DNA of 16,960 nt from Holosporaceae bacterium 'Namur' (GTDB lineage Bacteria > Pseudomonadota > Alphaproteobacteria > Rickettsiales > Midichloriaceae): NCBI GenBank assembly GCA_014116815.1, contig JACGYV010000029.1, positions 1 through 16,960 of the forward strand. Reading direction: 5' to 3'. Both the position numbers and the translations under genes were made by a program. Under the pieces are notes generated by a model. It made no database searches and had not been told where the DNA came from. It worked only from the letters and a program-made list of their open reading frames with translations. Below, one piece after another: positions 1-8,312 of the stretch. Position 1 is the first letter of the stretch, and the number at the start of each line of letters is the position of its first letter.

Positions 1-127
1 ATCAGCTAAAGACGCTGCCGCTTATACATTTGAAAATGTAGTTAAGCCTTTTGCAAGCTGGTCGGCTGAAAAGATGGTTGAAGCAGGTATATCAGCTAAA
101 GACGCTGCCGCTTATACATTTGAAAAT
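1..127 (+). repeat. 90-bp tandem repeat (one unit plus partial copy)
   Basis: Bases 1-37 are identical to bases 91-127, giving a 90-bp period (30 codons) that keeps the reading frame. The array is cut by the window edge, so its full copy number cannot be known here. It encodes the SAKDAAAYTFEN unit of the repeat protein. Confidence 0.9.
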
Positions 128-1000
128 ATGCAAACAAGTTTTAATGATTGGTGGAGCCAGCCTTCAAGTATTAATATAGTTAAACTTTATACTGATGCTC
201 ATCAGGCATTTAATGATTGGTGGAATCAACCTTCAAGTATTGATATAGTTAAACTTTATACTAATGCTCATCAGGCATTTAATGATTGGTGGAGTCAACC
301 TTCAAGTATTGATATAGTTAAACTTTATACTGATTTATCAGATGTATTAGTATATGGATCAGAAAAATTTATATCAATTTCAAAACCGATAATTAAAAGC
401 CCTGTTTTTAAAGCTACATTTGTGACCTTAGCTAAATTGAACTTTGATAATTATGCTGCCGGTTCGTTAAAGATGTTTATGCCGGTTGTTGGTGCTATAT
501 CTTCCGTAGTATCTGAAAACATACAAAACATCATTGATGAAGATGATGGAAATAACTTAGAAGATACAAATGTAGATATTAGTGATAGTTTGCTAAAACC
601 AGCTGTAGATAATAATATTAATTTAACAATAAAAGAAGAAAATATTAATAACCCATCTTGGGATGTATTTTCCAATGAGGAAGGCGTTTCAACATATACA
701 AGCTATCTTTCTAATAATGTGCTTTCAAATATAATAAGTTCAGAATACTTTAAAGCTGCAGTACTTCTATTCTCAGCTTATAGTATGCAGCAGAAGGAGG
801 CTTGTGAGGTATTTCCGTCATCTGCTATAATTTTGGGTGCTATGTTTATGAGAAATGATAATATAAATCAGCAGGAGATGCTAAACAAAGCAGCTGTAGT
901 TAACTTTCCTTATTCAGCTGATGAGCAGTTTGAGGCCAATCTGCAATTAGATGAAATTAATAATCTTTATTATATGGATAGCACTCAAGATTTTAATTGA
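2..1000 (+). CDS. Tandem-repeat protein of unknown function, 3' part (start outside window)
   Basis: The reading frame is open from base 2, so the ATG at 74 is internal and the true start lies to the left; about 332 residues are visible. Two repeat families stand at the N-terminal side. The first is a 30-residue unit (SAKDAAAYTFEN...FASWSAEKMVEAGI), one full copy plus a partial copy whose first 37 bases are identical at the DNA level. The second is three copies of a 23-residue unit beginning FNDWW and containing QPSS.IVKLYT. The rest (about 230 residues) is non-repetitive, with moderately hydrophobic stretches near 465-520 and 735-785 and an acidic linker near 530-590. I recognise no known domain. 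Near-identical DNA repeats suggest recent expansion. Repeat proteins of this style in intracellular bacteria are often host-interaction candidates, but nothing here proves secretion. It converges with rpoD, ending 125 bases from that gene's stop. Confidence 0.75.
   Translation, partial: SAKDAAAYTFENVVKPFASWSAEKMVEAGISAKDAAAYTFENMQTSFNDWWSQPSSINIVKLYTDAHQAFNDWWNQPSSIDIVKLYTNAHQAFNDWWSQPSSIDIVKLYTDLSDVLVYGSEKFISISKPIIKSPVFKATFVTLAKLNFDNYAAGSLKMFMPVVGAISSVVSENIQNIIDEDDGNNLEDTNVDISDSLLKPAVDNNINLTIKEENINNPSWDVFSNEEGVSTYTSYLSNNVLSNIISSEYFKAAVLLFSAYSMQQKEACEVFPSSAIILGAMFMRNDNINQQEMLNKAAVVNFPYSADEQFEANLQLDEINNLYYMDSTQDFN
140..346 (+). repeat. Three 69-bp in-frame tandem repeats
   Basis: Units at 140-208, 209-277 and 278-346 each encode 23 residues starting FNDWW. 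They differ by a few bases (for example agccag, aatcaa and agtcaa after the two tgg codons). The third unit diverges in its last five codons, where the non-repetitive part of the protein begins. Confidence 0.9.
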
Positions 1001-1060
1001 AGTGCTAAAACCATTATATAGCTTATTCAGCAATATAAATAAATTGCTTTTAATTTGATG

Positions 1061-1101
1061 AAATATTAAAAACGCGTCATAAAGGATATTATTATGGCGC
1101 G
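1061..1101 (-). terminator. Intrinsic terminator of rpoD
   Basis: Arms at 1073-1082 and 1092-1101 form a 10-bp stem with one G-U pair and a 9-base loop. Read on the minus strand, the stem is followed at once by TTTTTAATATTT, the U-rich tail expected of a rho-independent terminator. On the plus strand no T-run follows, so it mainly serves the dnaG-rpoD transcript. It lies 25 bases past the rpoD stop. Confidence 0.7.
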
Positions 1102-1125
1102 CTATATCCGGAAATTATTATAATC

Positions 1126-3228
1126 TTACTGAGTATTGCTTGAAAAGCCTTTTAATTTTTTAGCTCTACTTGGATGCCTTAGCTTTCTTAAAGCTTTAGC
1201 TTCAATTTGCCTAATCCTTTCCCGAGTTACTCTAAACTGTTTGCCAACCTCCTCAAGAGTGTGGTCGGTATTCATCCCGATACCGAATCTCATTCTAAGC
1301 ACTCTTTCTTCCCTAGGGGTAAGGCTAGAGAGTACCCGTGTCGTAACTTCTCTTAAATTGGTAAGTATCGCTGCATCAAGCGGCTGAATAGCATTTTTAT
1401 CTTCAATAAAATCACCAAGCATACTGCCTTCATCATCACCGACCGGATTTTCTAAGCTCATCGGCTCTTTAGCAATTTTAAGAACTTTTCTTACTTTCTC
1501 AACCGGCATTGCAAGTTTCGTTGCAATTTCCTCAGGAGTAGGTTCTCTTCCCATATCATGAACAATTTGTCTTGAAGTTCTGAGGATCTTGTTGATTGTT
1601 TCGATCATATGCACAGGGATACGAATAGTCCGTGCCTGGTCGGCAATAGATCTGGTAATTGCCTGCCTAATCCACCATGTTGCATAGGTGGAAAACTTAT
1701 AACCTCTTCTGTATTCAAACTTATCCACCGCCTTCATAAGGCCGATATTTCCTTCCTGAATAAGATCAAGGAATTGTAAGCCGCGATTAGCATATTTCTT
1801 AGCAATTGAGATTACCAGCCTTAAGTTTGCCTCGATCATTTCTTTCTTAGCTTTACTTGCAACGCGTTCGCCCCTTTGTACTTCGGAAACCAACTGTTTA
1901 AAGGTAGAAATATCCAAGCCCACTTCTTTGGCTATTTCAATTACATTACCGCGTAAGTAATTAATCTGCTCTCTTTCTTTTTGAATAAAATCTTTAAATC
2001 CTTTATCTTTTAAGCCTTCCAATTTATCCAGCAGCATCGGCTCAAGCTCATTTCCCGTATATTTAGTTAAGAAAGTGTTACGGTTGATTTTGTTATTTTC
2101 AGCTAGCCTTAAAATTTGAGATTCAATACCGATAAGTTTCTTATTTATGCTGTATAACTTATCTAAAATCCTATCAATTTGAGCTTCATTGAAGCGCATA
2201 TCCTGCATTAAGGTACTAAGTTCCTGATTTAAAGTTTCATATTTTTTATTAAGTACCGTGCTGAATGGTTTGTTTTCAAGTGCAGCAGCAAGCTTATCCT
2301 GTTGAATGTTTAAAATTTGTCCTGATAGTTGAGCAGCTTTTCCGAAAACATCAATCATTTTCGGCCTAAGTTCTATTTCCATACTTAAAATGGATAAATT
2401 CTCTTCACTATCATAATCATCCGGAGCTTCAGCTTTTTTCTCATCGCCTTCTTCTTCATCTAAATCTTCATCTTCCGAGTCTTCAGTTTCTTCTTCGGTT
2501 TCATCCTCATCTTCGTCTTCTTCCTTAAAACCTGCGAAGTCATCTTCAGCAAGCTTAGCTTCGGAAAATTCGTCTTTACCGAATTCTTTAGAGTACATTG
2601 CGTCAAGATCAATTATTTCACGCAATAAAATAGCCTCATTAGATAATGCATCATACCAATCAATAAATGCTCTTAAAGCAACCGGAGTTTGGCAAAGAAA
2701 AGTGATCATTTTATAACGACCGTCTTCAATCTTTTTAGCTATCTCAACTTCACCTTCTCTGGATAACAGCTCAACATGCCCCATCTCTTTGAGATACATT
2801 CTAACCGGATCATCACTTCTTAAAGTTTCCTGCTCCTCTTCTTCTTCCGCAGGTTCTTCTTCGGATATAGGAAGGTCGAAAACCAGCTCTTCATCATCGG
2901 AAGATTTCTCTGATAGAGTAATCCCTGCGTCATCAAAAAAGGAAATAGTATCTTCAATCTTTTCAATATCGGTATCACTGATAACACTGTTAAGCTGATC
3001 AAATGTTACGCTTCCGGTCTCTTTGCCTTTTTTGATCAATTTTTCAAAGGAAGAATCCTCATTAGCTGCTTTATTTGCAGATGATTTAGCAGTTTGGGTC
3101 TTCACCTCAACTGAATCCATATCATTAATTGAGGACTTTTCAGCTGAAGAAAGTTTTTTAGACTCCTTGAGTATCTTGTTATCCTCTTTTGTTGCCGTCT
3201 TTTGGTTCTTAGAAGTAGCCTTGCTCAT
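1126..3228 (-). CDS. rpoD: RNA polymerase primary sigma factor RpoD (sigma-70)
   Basis: This is the housekeeping sigma factor that directs RNA polymerase to -35/-10 promoters. The 700 residues show the full group 1 layout. Region 1.1 lies at about 58-106 ([18 protein letters not shown]). Region 1.2 is at 137-170 ([12 protein letters not shown]). A long non-conserved region follows at about 171-460, with a nearly all-acidic stretch at 235-265. Region 2 is at 461-535 ([35 protein letters not shown]). Region 3 spans about 540-610. Region 4 is at about 635-692 with the helix-turn-helix [20 protein letters not shown]. The first 57 residues are a Lys/Ser-rich low-complexity extension. The protein is longer than E. 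coli RpoD (613 aa) because of this extension and the acidic insert. It starts 10 bases after the dnaG stop with a weak Shine-Dalgarno sequence (aacgag), so translation may depend on readthrough from dnaG. Confidence 0.97.
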   Translation of the reverse strand: MSKATSKNQKTATKEDNKILKESKKLSSAEKSSINDMDSVEVKTQTAKSSANKAANEDSSFEKLIKKGKETGSVTFDQLNSVISDTDIEKIEDTISFFDDAGITLSEKSSDDEELVFDLPISEEEPAEEEEEQETLRSDDPVRMYLKEMGHVELLSREGEVEIAKKIEDGRYKMITFLCQTPVALRAFIDWYDALSNEAILLREIIDLDAMYSKEFGKDEFSEAKLAEDDFAGFKEEDEDEDETEEETEDSEDEDLDEEEGDEKKAEAPDDYDSEENLSILSMEIELRPKMIDVFGKAAQLSGQILNIQQDKLAAALENKPFSTVLNKKYETLNQELSTLMQDMRFNEAQIDRILDKLYSINKKLIGIESQILRLAENNKINRNTFLTKYTGNELEPMLLDKLEGLKDKGFKDFIQKEREQINYLRGNVIEIAKEVGLDISTFKQLVSEVQRGERVASKAKKEMIEANLRLVISIAKKYANRGLQFLDLIQEGNIGLMKAVDKFEYRRGYKFSTYATWWIRQAITRSIADQARTIRIPVHMIETINKILRTSRQIVHDMGREPTPEEIATKLAMPVEKVRKVLKIAKEPMSLENPVGDDEGSMLGDFIEDKNAIQPLDAAILTNLREVTTRVLSSLTPREERVLRMRFGIGMNTDHTLEEVGKQFRVTRERIRQIEAKALRKLRHPSRAKKLKGFSSNTQ

Positions 3229-3238
3229 TTTGTTCTCG

Positions 3239-5011
3239 TTAATTTAAAATGTTAAGTTCTGTTTTTAGGATTTCCTCAATTTGTTTCAAATAGCTTAACT
3301 TGTTATAAGTTTCTTCATCTTGTCTTTCCATCAGTAATTGACTTGCGGTTTTTATTTGTTCTTGAATTATAATCAAATTGTTTAATTTGAAAATTCTTAT
3401 TATTCCCTCTTTAGCTTCTTCGCTACTTGCCTCGCTTTTAGCGAACGTGTCAAACATACTATCATTTAATTTAAAATTAAATTGCTCTTCCAAAGTTTGC
3501 CGTAAACTTTTTCTACAAGGCTCGTTTTCATAATTGATATAACCTTTTAAATTTAATATATATTCACGGATTTTGTCAAGAAAATTAGACCTTATTTCAA
3601 TGTCATGCAGTTCATAATATATTTCGTCATCAGAAATAATTTCAGGGTGGTTAATGATTGCTGCCAGAATAGTTAAGATATTATTTTCCTGTTCGTTTAG
3701 TATTGATTGTATATTGTGCTTTGAATTTAAAAGTTCTTTATTAATATTGAGTTTTTTCTTACTTGAAAGTATCTCATATACTTTGTTTTTAAAGTATGAA
3801 CTATAAGATTTTTGCAGGTCTTTATCAATAATTTTTTTAGCTAGTAATTCCAGGTTTTTCCTTAAAGTTGTAACATTTTCAGGGGTTTTTACAGTATGCA
3901 TTTTTAAAAGTGACGTAAACAACAACTCTGATAAAGGGATAGGGTGATTTATTATTGAGTTAAAAAATTCTCTACCTTTATTAAGGATTACTTCATCGGG
4001 ATCTTTCCCCCCCGTGAGCGAGGCGAAATTTAATGTTTTATCTGCTTTAATAAAAGGGAGGATTTCGGAAGCAAGCCTGGAGGTTGCAGCTCTTCCCGCA
4101 TTATCCGCATCAAGACAGAGGGTGGGTATATCAACAATTTTCCATAAAGATTTTATATGCTCTGTAGATATACTTGTACCAAGCGGAGCCACTGAATTAT
4201 AAATTTCATTATTTGCCAGGGCTATGACATCCATATAACCTTCAACTACTATTATTTGCTTGCTTTTAAGGGCTTCTTTTTTGGCAAAGTTTAAGCCGTA
4301 TAAAGTTTCACTTTTTTTAAATATTAATGTTTCCGGAGAATTTAAATATTTAGGTTCCCCTTTCTCTATTAGTCTCCCGCCGAAAGCAACGATTTTACCG
4401 CTCTTATTGAAAATCGGGAAAATAACACGATTTTTTAGAGGATTATACATCCCGTAATCACCTTTCAGCAAGATCTTGGAGGAGATGATTTGGTTCTCAT
4501 CAAATTTTTTCTTTAATAAATCATATAATTCATAATGGTTGGGAGGAGTAAAACCTAACCTGTATTCTGCAATAATTTCATTTTTCAGGCCTCTTTTTTT
4601 AAGGTAATTTAAAGCTTGTTTCCCTTCCGGGCTAAATAGTTTCTGTGTATAGTAATTTGCTGCCGCTTCATGAATTTCTATTAAAATATCTCTAATGTCC
4701 TGCTGCTTTTTTTGCACTTCAGTATGTTTCGGCAGCTCAATGCCTGCTTCTTGTGCTAATCTTTCCAAAGCTTCGGGGAATTTAAGATATTCTGTTTCCA
4801 TCAAATACGAAAAAACATCACCATGGGCACCGCAACCGAAGCAGTGATAAAATCCTTTATTATCACTCACGTTAAATGAAGGGCTTTTTTCCGAATGAAA
4901 AGGGCACAAACCGAGATATTCTCCGGTAGTTTTACGCTTGAGCGCAACCTTTTTGGATACTATGGAAGATAGATTTATCCTTGCTTTTACTTGATCAATC
5001 GCGTAAGACAA
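3239..5011 (-). CDS. dnaG: DNA primase DnaG
   Basis: DnaG synthesises the RNA primers for lagging-strand and initiating DNA synthesis and works with the replicative helicase. The 590-residue protein has the N-terminal CHC2 zinc ribbon with ligands C36, H39, C57 and C60 (CPFH...YHCFGC). The RNA-polymerase-like core carries RVIFPI and KYLNSPE around 195-226. The TOPRIM domain has acidic residues E257 (VVEGYMD) and D301/D303 (CLDADNAGR), plus GGKDPDE at 334-340. The C-terminal 200 residues are the more variable helicase-interaction part. The start is TTG at 5011: the next in-frame Met is residue 71, after the zinc ribbon, and an AAGG Shine-Dalgarno sits 8 bases before the TTG. It is the first gene of the dnaG-rpoD pair; an rpsU gene, usual upstream in enterics, is not present here. 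Confidence 0.97.
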   Translation of the reverse strand: MSYAIDQVKARINLSSIVSKKVALKRKTTGEYLGLCPFHSEKSPSFNVSDNKGFYHCFGCGAHGDVFSYLMETEYLKFPEALERLAQEAGIELPKHTEVQKKQQDIRDILIEIHEAAANYYTQKLFSPEGKQALNYLKKRGLKNEIIAEYRLGFTPPNHYELYDLLKKKFDENQIISSKILLKGDYGMYNPLKNRVIFPIFNKSGKIVAFGGRLIEKGEPKYLNSPETLIFKKSETLYGLNFAKKEALKSKQIIVVEGYMDVIALANNEIYNSVAPLGTSISTEHIKSLWKIVDIPTLCLDADNAGRAATSRLASEILPFIKADKTLNFASLTGGKDPDEVILNKGREFFNSIINHPIPLSELLFTSLLKMHTVKTPENVTTLRKNLELLAKKIIDKDLQKSYSSYFKNKVYEILSSKKKLNINKELLNSKHNIQSILNEQENNILTILAAIINHPEIISDDEIYYELHDIEIRSNFLDKIREYILNLKGYINYENEPCRKSLRQTLEEQFNFKLNDSMFDTFAKSEASSEEAKEGIIRIFKLNNLIIIQEQIKTASQLLMERQDEETYNKLSYLKQIEEILKTELNILN

Positions 5012-5019
5012 TCAGCAGA

Positions 5020-5023
5020 CCTT
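5020..5023 (-). promoter_or_regulatory. Ribosome binding site fixing the dnaG TTG start
   Basis: On the minus strand the sequence reads AAGG, then eight bases (tctgctga), then TTG. It is the only good Shine-Dalgarno near the 5' end of dnaG and supports the non-ATG start. Confidence 0.6.
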
Positions 5024-5039
5024 ATTATTTTATTTCAGG

Positions 5040-5085
5040 ATTATAACAAAAAATTATTTTAATGATACCTTAGAGTATATTGCAA
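5040..5085 (-). promoter_or_regulatory. Putative sigma-70 promoter(s) of dnaG-rpoD
   Basis: On the minus strand an extended -10 element TGTTATAAT (5048-5040) precedes dnaG by about 30 bases; extended -10 promoters do not need a strong -35. A second possible pair overlaps it: TTGCAA (5085-5080), 18 bases, then TAAAAT (5061-5056). The match is by eye, in AT-rich DNA where chance matches are common. Confidence 0.45.
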
Positions 5086-5123
5086 CTAAATGTTTTATTA
5101 AGGCTATTTTTATTCATATCGAA

Positions 5124-5146
5124 CTTATTAATATAAAAGTAATAAG
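5124..5146. terminator. Weak hairpin in the flgH-dnaG gap
   Basis: The gap 5012-5227 holds an inverted repeat CTTATTA (5124-5130) / TAATAAG (5140-5146) with a 9-base loop. It is AT-only apart from one C-G pair and has no clear T-tract on the minus strand, so it is a poor terminator candidate. Nothing else is seen in this gap except the dnaG promoter elements; no small ORF or RNA gene is evident. Confidence 0.2.
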
Positions 5147-5227
5147 CTTTAATTTATAAATTTTTTGCGAAGATTTCAGGCGGCTGTACAGGATTTAAAA
5201 AGCTTATTTCCATAAGGTGTTTATCTT

Positions 5228-5998
5228 CTAAAACGGTGCAACAATATCTAATATTTGCCTGCCTAATCTTTCCTGCTGATATTCGGATAATTGCCCGCGC
5301 CCGCCGTAAGAGACTCTTGCTTCTGCGATTTGATCTAAGGTAACGGCATTTTCAGAGCTAATATCTTCAGGTCTTACTATGCCCTCTATAGTTACTTCCC
5401 TTACTTCGAAGTTAACCCTTACTTCTTGGGAGCCCTTAATATATAAATTATTATTCGGAAGTATTTTTATTACTGTTGCGGCAACTGTTGTATTAATGGT
5501 TTCCTGCCTATCAACTTTGCCTTCGCCGGTGTTGTTGTCGTTTGAAGTAACATTTAATAACTTTGAAGGATTAACCGCATCAGGTAAAATATTTTTTACT
5601 TTGTTTTCAAAGCCGAATAAGTTTGGCATACCTGCACTTGTGGAGCCTGATCTGGTTTTTGTAGTTTTATTATCGAGTTTTGCTTTATCCTGAATGGTAA
5701 TATTTACTTTTAAAATATCCCCGATTGCTCTTGCACGCAGGTCACGGAAAAAAGCTCTTGAGCCGGGTTTCCATAAAGAATTGGCAGCTTTTCCTTGAGC
5801 CGGGTGCTCTATTGATAATTGCTGTTCCGATTGAGCCGCCTTAGCTTTAAGGTATTGTTCCTGCTGGATATAGTCATTATAGGTATTAACCTTATTAAAT
5901 TCGGGAGGACGCCCGACGTTAGCAAGGCGGTTCGCCATAATATCACAGGCGGTTAAAGAAGATAAAGAAAGAAGTAAGATAATTTGCTTAATATTCAT
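5228..5998 (-). CDS. flgH: Flagellar L-ring protein FlgH (lipoprotein)
   Basis: FlgH assembles the outer-membrane L-ring through which the flagellar rod passes. The 256-residue protein starts with a lipoprotein signal peptide ending in the lipobox LTAC (Cys18 predicted as lipidated), so it should be anchored in the outer membrane. Family landmarks follow: LWKPGSRAFFRDLRARAIGD (about 95-114), the DNKTTKTRSGS segment and NLFGFE, then NLYIKGSQEVRVNFE...IEGIVRPEDI and the C-terminal VSYGGRGQLSEYQQ...GRQILDIVAPF. Length is close to the usual 230-250. It is the last gene of flgF-flgG-flgA-flgH, only 3 bases after flgA. The gene flgI (P-ring), which often sits near, is not in this window. Confidence 0.96.
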   Translation of the reverse strand: MNIKQIILLLSLSSLTACDIMANRLANVGRPPEFNKVNTYNDYIQQEQYLKAKAAQSEQQLSIEHPAQGKAANSLWKPGSRAFFRDLRARAIGDILKVNITIQDKAKLDNKTTKTRSGSTSAGMPNLFGFENKVKNILPDAVNPSKLLNVTSNDNNTGEGKVDRQETINTTVAATVIKILPNNNLYIKGSQEVRVNFEVREVTIEGIVRPEDISSENAVTLDQIAEARVSYGGRGQLSEYQQERLGRQILDIVAPF

Positions 5999-6001
5999 AA
6001 T

Positions 6002-6667
6002 TTATGTTTTTCCCCCAACCTCAACTACCTGAGCATTTTTTATTTTTCCGATAACTAACTTGCCGCTGTCAATATTTTTAAGTTTAATAATATCTCCTAA
6101 GCCGCCTGCTTCTAAGGCTACTCCTAATGTTTCGATTATGAGAGCAGTTTTATTAAATTGCAAGGTAACCTTTTGTCCTTTATTAATTATAGTCGGCGAC
6201 ATAAGCTCGCTTGGTCTTATAGGTTTGTTCGGGTGTAAGGTTTTTTTAGCTGATTTGCCTATAACTTCCTTTGCATCTTGGATTATAAGCCTTGAAAGCT
6301 TGTCTTTAGGATACTTTGTTTCTCCGAACATATCCTCATTAAGTAATTCTCCTTTATTAACTTTGCGGGTGAGGGTAGGGATAATTATTGCTTCCGTGCT
6401 GATGCCTTCGAGTGAATATTCATGTCCCTCGGAAGTAACTAATAATTTAATTTTATTAGAGTTAAGTTCATATTCAGTAGCCAGTAGCTCGATATCTTTC
6501 GCGTTCTTGAGGTGACTACCGGCATTTAGCCTAACTATAATATGATCAATAAATTTTTCACGTTCCAACTCCTCTTCAACCATCTCTTTAATTTCAGTGA
6601 TGGTATGAGCGAAGGCAAAGCAGTAGTGAAAAATAATAATAAAAAATAGGTGAGGGATATATTTCAT
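6002..6667 (-). CDS. flgA: Flagellar basal body P-ring formation protein FlgA
   Basis: FlgA is the periplasmic chaperone for P-ring (FlgI) assembly. The 221-residue protein has an N-terminal signal peptide (hydrophobic core LFFIIIFHYCFAFA, cleavage near residue 20). A SAF-type domain covers about residues 95-155 (TRKVNKGELLNEDMF, then VIGKSAKKTLHPNKPIRPSEL). The C-terminal ChapFlgA part reads KGQKVTLQF...GVALEAGGLGDIIKLKN and ends GKIKNAQVVEVGGKT. Sequence between the signal peptide and SAF domain is divergent. It sits between flgG (5-base gap) and flgH (3-base gap), clearly within one transcript. Confidence 0.93.
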   Translation of the reverse strand: MKYIPHLFFIIIFHYCFAFAHTITEIKEMVEEELEREKFIDHIIVRLNAGSHLKNAKDIELLATEYELNSNKIKLLVTSEGHEYSLEGISTEAIIIPTLTRKVNKGELLNEDMFGETKYPKDKLSRLIIQDAKEVIGKSAKKTLHPNKPIRPSELMSPTIINKGQKVTLQFNKTALIIETLGVALEAGGLGDIIKLKNIDSGKLVIGKIKNAQVVEVGGKT

Positions 6668-6672
6668 ATTAC

Positions 6673-7470
6673 TTACAATTTAGAATCAATTGCTTCTTTT
6701 GCCATCTGCTCTGCCGTCTGCATAACTTTCGAGTTCATTTCATAATTCCTTTGTGCCTTAATTAGGTTCATAATTTCGGTGATTGAATTTACGTTGGAAC
6801 TTTCAACAAAATGTTGTTTAATACTTCCGAATCCCTCATCAAGAGCAAAGCCTAATATAGGTGCACCGGAAGCGGTAGTTTCTTTATATATACTATCTCC
6901 CATCGCCTCTAATCCCGAAGGATTTTGAAATATTGCCAGATCCAATTGCCCCAGATCCTGCGGATCAGGCTGACCGGCTATGGTTGCCTGTACTCTGCCG
7001 TCTCTGGTTATTGTTACATTAAGGGCGTCCTGCGGAATAGTGATGCCCGGTGATATTTCATATCCTAATGGGTTAACAATCACTCCGTCAGGGCTCCGCA
7101 TTAACTCACCGGCTCTTGTATAGCCGGTATTGCCGTCAGGTAAATTGACCAGAAAAAACCCGTTACCGTCAAGCGCAAGATTAAGCGGTGTATTGGGTGT
7201 CGGGATTAACTCCCCTTGCGAGAAAACTTTATATGTTGCTCCAACGGCAGTCCCGAGTCCGAATTGTATCCCCGTCGGGATTATGCTTCCGTCAGCCGCC
7301 GATAAAGAACCCATTCTTGTTTCGGTTTGATACATCAGATCATTAAAAATCACTTCGGATCTTTTATATCCTTTTGTTTCCGAGTTAGCGACGTTATGTG
7401 AAATATTATCAATCTTGCGCTCGTTTGCTACCATACCGGTCGCAGCTATATTTAATGCTCTTAACGACAT
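6673..7470 (-). CDS. flgG: Flagellar distal rod protein FlgG
   Basis: FlgG forms the distal rod of the flagellar basal body. The 265 residues match the usual length (about 261). The N-terminal rod/hook-family domain carries the ANL-type motif ISHNVANSETKGYKRSEVIF (about 23-42). Two central FlgG landmarks are GNGFFLVNLPDGNTGYTRAG (about 103-122) and IPQDALNVTITRDGRVQA. The C-terminal coiled-coil domain begins VESSNVNSITEIMNLIKAQR and runs to the end. The two terminal helices pack together in the assembled axial structure, and such proteins are exported by the flagellar type III system without a cleaved signal. A strong Shine-Dalgarno (GGGGGAGG) lies 10 bases before the ATG. The gene is 35 bases downstream of flgF. 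Confidence 0.97.
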   Translation of the reverse strand: MSLRALNIAATGMVANERKIDNISHNVANSETKGYKRSEVIFNDLMYQTETRMGSLSAADGSIIPTGIQFGLGTAVGATYKVFSQGELIPTPNTPLNLALDGNGFFLVNLPDGNTGYTRAGELMRSPDGVIVNPLGYEISPGITIPQDALNVTITRDGRVQATIAGQPDPQDLGQLDLAIFQNPSGLEAMGDSIYKETTASGAPILGFALDEGFGSIKQHFVESSNVNSITEIMNLIKAQRNYEMNSKVMQTAEQMAKEAIDSKL

Positions 7471-7505
7471 AATAAGTTATCCTCCCCCTATTTTCGTCCC
7501 CTGTT

Positions 7506-8225
7506 TTATTCCCCTATTTTTGAATATACTTTGTAAGTACTGCGTTGCATATTATATAAATCATTAATTAAGTTTGATGTAACAGTTGCATCTTTTTGCA
7601 CCTCGGCTAATTTTACCATTTCTTCAATTGCATTAACGTTTGAACCTTCAAGCATACCTTGTACGATTCTTGCATCTTCCTTTGCCTCCGGAGCTGCCTC
7701 CGAAGTAAATAATCCTTCACCTGTTTTTCGGATAAGGCGCGGATTAGCAAACTCTACTACCCCGATTACTCCCCTCGCTTCTCCGTTCACGGTTATAGTT
7801 CCGTCTTGAAGTATAACGGGTGGCGGGTCCCCTTCTTCAAATCTGATTTCCTGATTATCGGCAGTAAGTATCGGGCTGCCTTTATCATTTACTAAAGTAT
7901 TTTCCGCATTAATAAAAAAGTTGCCGTTTCTGGTATATTGAATACCGTTTCCAGTATTAACTACAAAAAAACCGCTTCCTACCAATGCTACATCTAAAGG
8001 TCTCTGAGTCGGAACTAACCCGCCGTCTTTAAAATCAAGAGTAGTTACAACGTCATATGGAAAAGCTACTTTTTCTCTTATATCTCGAGTTAAGTATTCA
8101 TCAAAAACCATATGCTCTTTTTTAAAGCCGGTAGTGTTTGAGTTTGCCACATTATCCGCAGTAACGTTAATCTTGTTAAAGGCGGCAACTTGTTTAGACA
8201 GCATAAAATAAGTTGAATTATCCAT
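7506..8225 (-). CDS. flgF: Flagellar proximal rod protein FlgF
   Basis: FlgF is a proximal rod subunit of the basal body. The 239-residue protein has the rod/hook-family N-terminus (VTADNVANSNTTGFKKEHMV, about 21-40). The FlgF/FlgG mid-region follows (DVALVGSGFFVVNTGNGIQY, TRNGNFFINAEN), and the C-terminal helix is LEGSNVNAIEEMVKLAEVQK...VYSKIGE. It is shorter than FlgG and is paired with it in the order seen in many alphaproteobacteria. It is the first gene of the flgFGAH transcript. The start has only a weak Shine-Dalgarno but lies about 22 bases after the transcription start predicted from the -24/-12 promoter candidate. Confidence 0.93.
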   Translation of the reverse strand: MDNSTYFMLSKQVAAFNKINVTADNVANSNTTGFKKEHMVFDEYLTRDIREKVAFPYDVVTTLDFKDGGLVPTQRPLDVALVGSGFFVVNTGNGIQYTRNGNFFINAENTLVNDKGSPILTADNQEIRFEEGDPPPVILQDGTITVNGEARGVIGVVEFANPRLIRKTGEGLFTSEAAPEAKEDARIVQGMLEGSNVNAIEEMVKLAEVQKDATVTSNLINDLYNMQRSTYKVYSKIGE

Positions 8226-8255
8226 AGTATTTAATTTTTCTTATATACAAAAAAG

Positions 8256-8274
8256 TAAGCAAATTTCATACCAA
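8256..8274 (-). promoter_or_regulatory. Putative sigma-54 (-24/-12) promoter of flgFGAH
   Basis: On the minus strand the site reads TTGGTATGAAATTTGCTTA. The sigma-54 consensus is YTGGCACG-N4-TTGCW; here it is TTGGTATG-N4-TTGCT, with the invariant GG (8272-8271) and GC (8260-8259) separated by exactly ten bases. The predicted transcription start is near 8247, about 22 bases before the flgF ATG. Sigma-54 control of mid-class flagellar genes is established in Caulobacter. I saw no activator binding site and cannot see whether rpoN exists in this genome. Confidence 0.5.
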
Positions 8275-8312
8275 ATCAAACAGTGACATTAATTTTATGT
8301 TAAGATGTAAAG

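Noticed and set aside
74..76. ATG at 74 as the start of the repeat protein
   Set aside because: The frame is open to the window edge and the same repeat unit continues before it, so the ATG is internal.
1..346. CRISPR array
   Set aside because: The repeats are contiguous, in frame and protein-coding, without unique spacers.
1084..1109. Alternative hairpin ggatat/atatcc after rpoD
   Set aside because: It is only 6 bp and overlaps the stronger 10-bp stem at 1073-1101, which has the U-tract.
2406..2525. Low-complexity ttc/tct-rich tract as a simple repeat element
   Set aside because: It encodes the acidic insert of RpoD in frame and needs no other explanation.
6060..6515. Long plus-strand open frame (151 codons) opposite flgA
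   Set aside because: It lies wholly antisense to flgA, has a hydrophobic low-quality composition and no recognisable domain, and is a shadow of the real coding strand.
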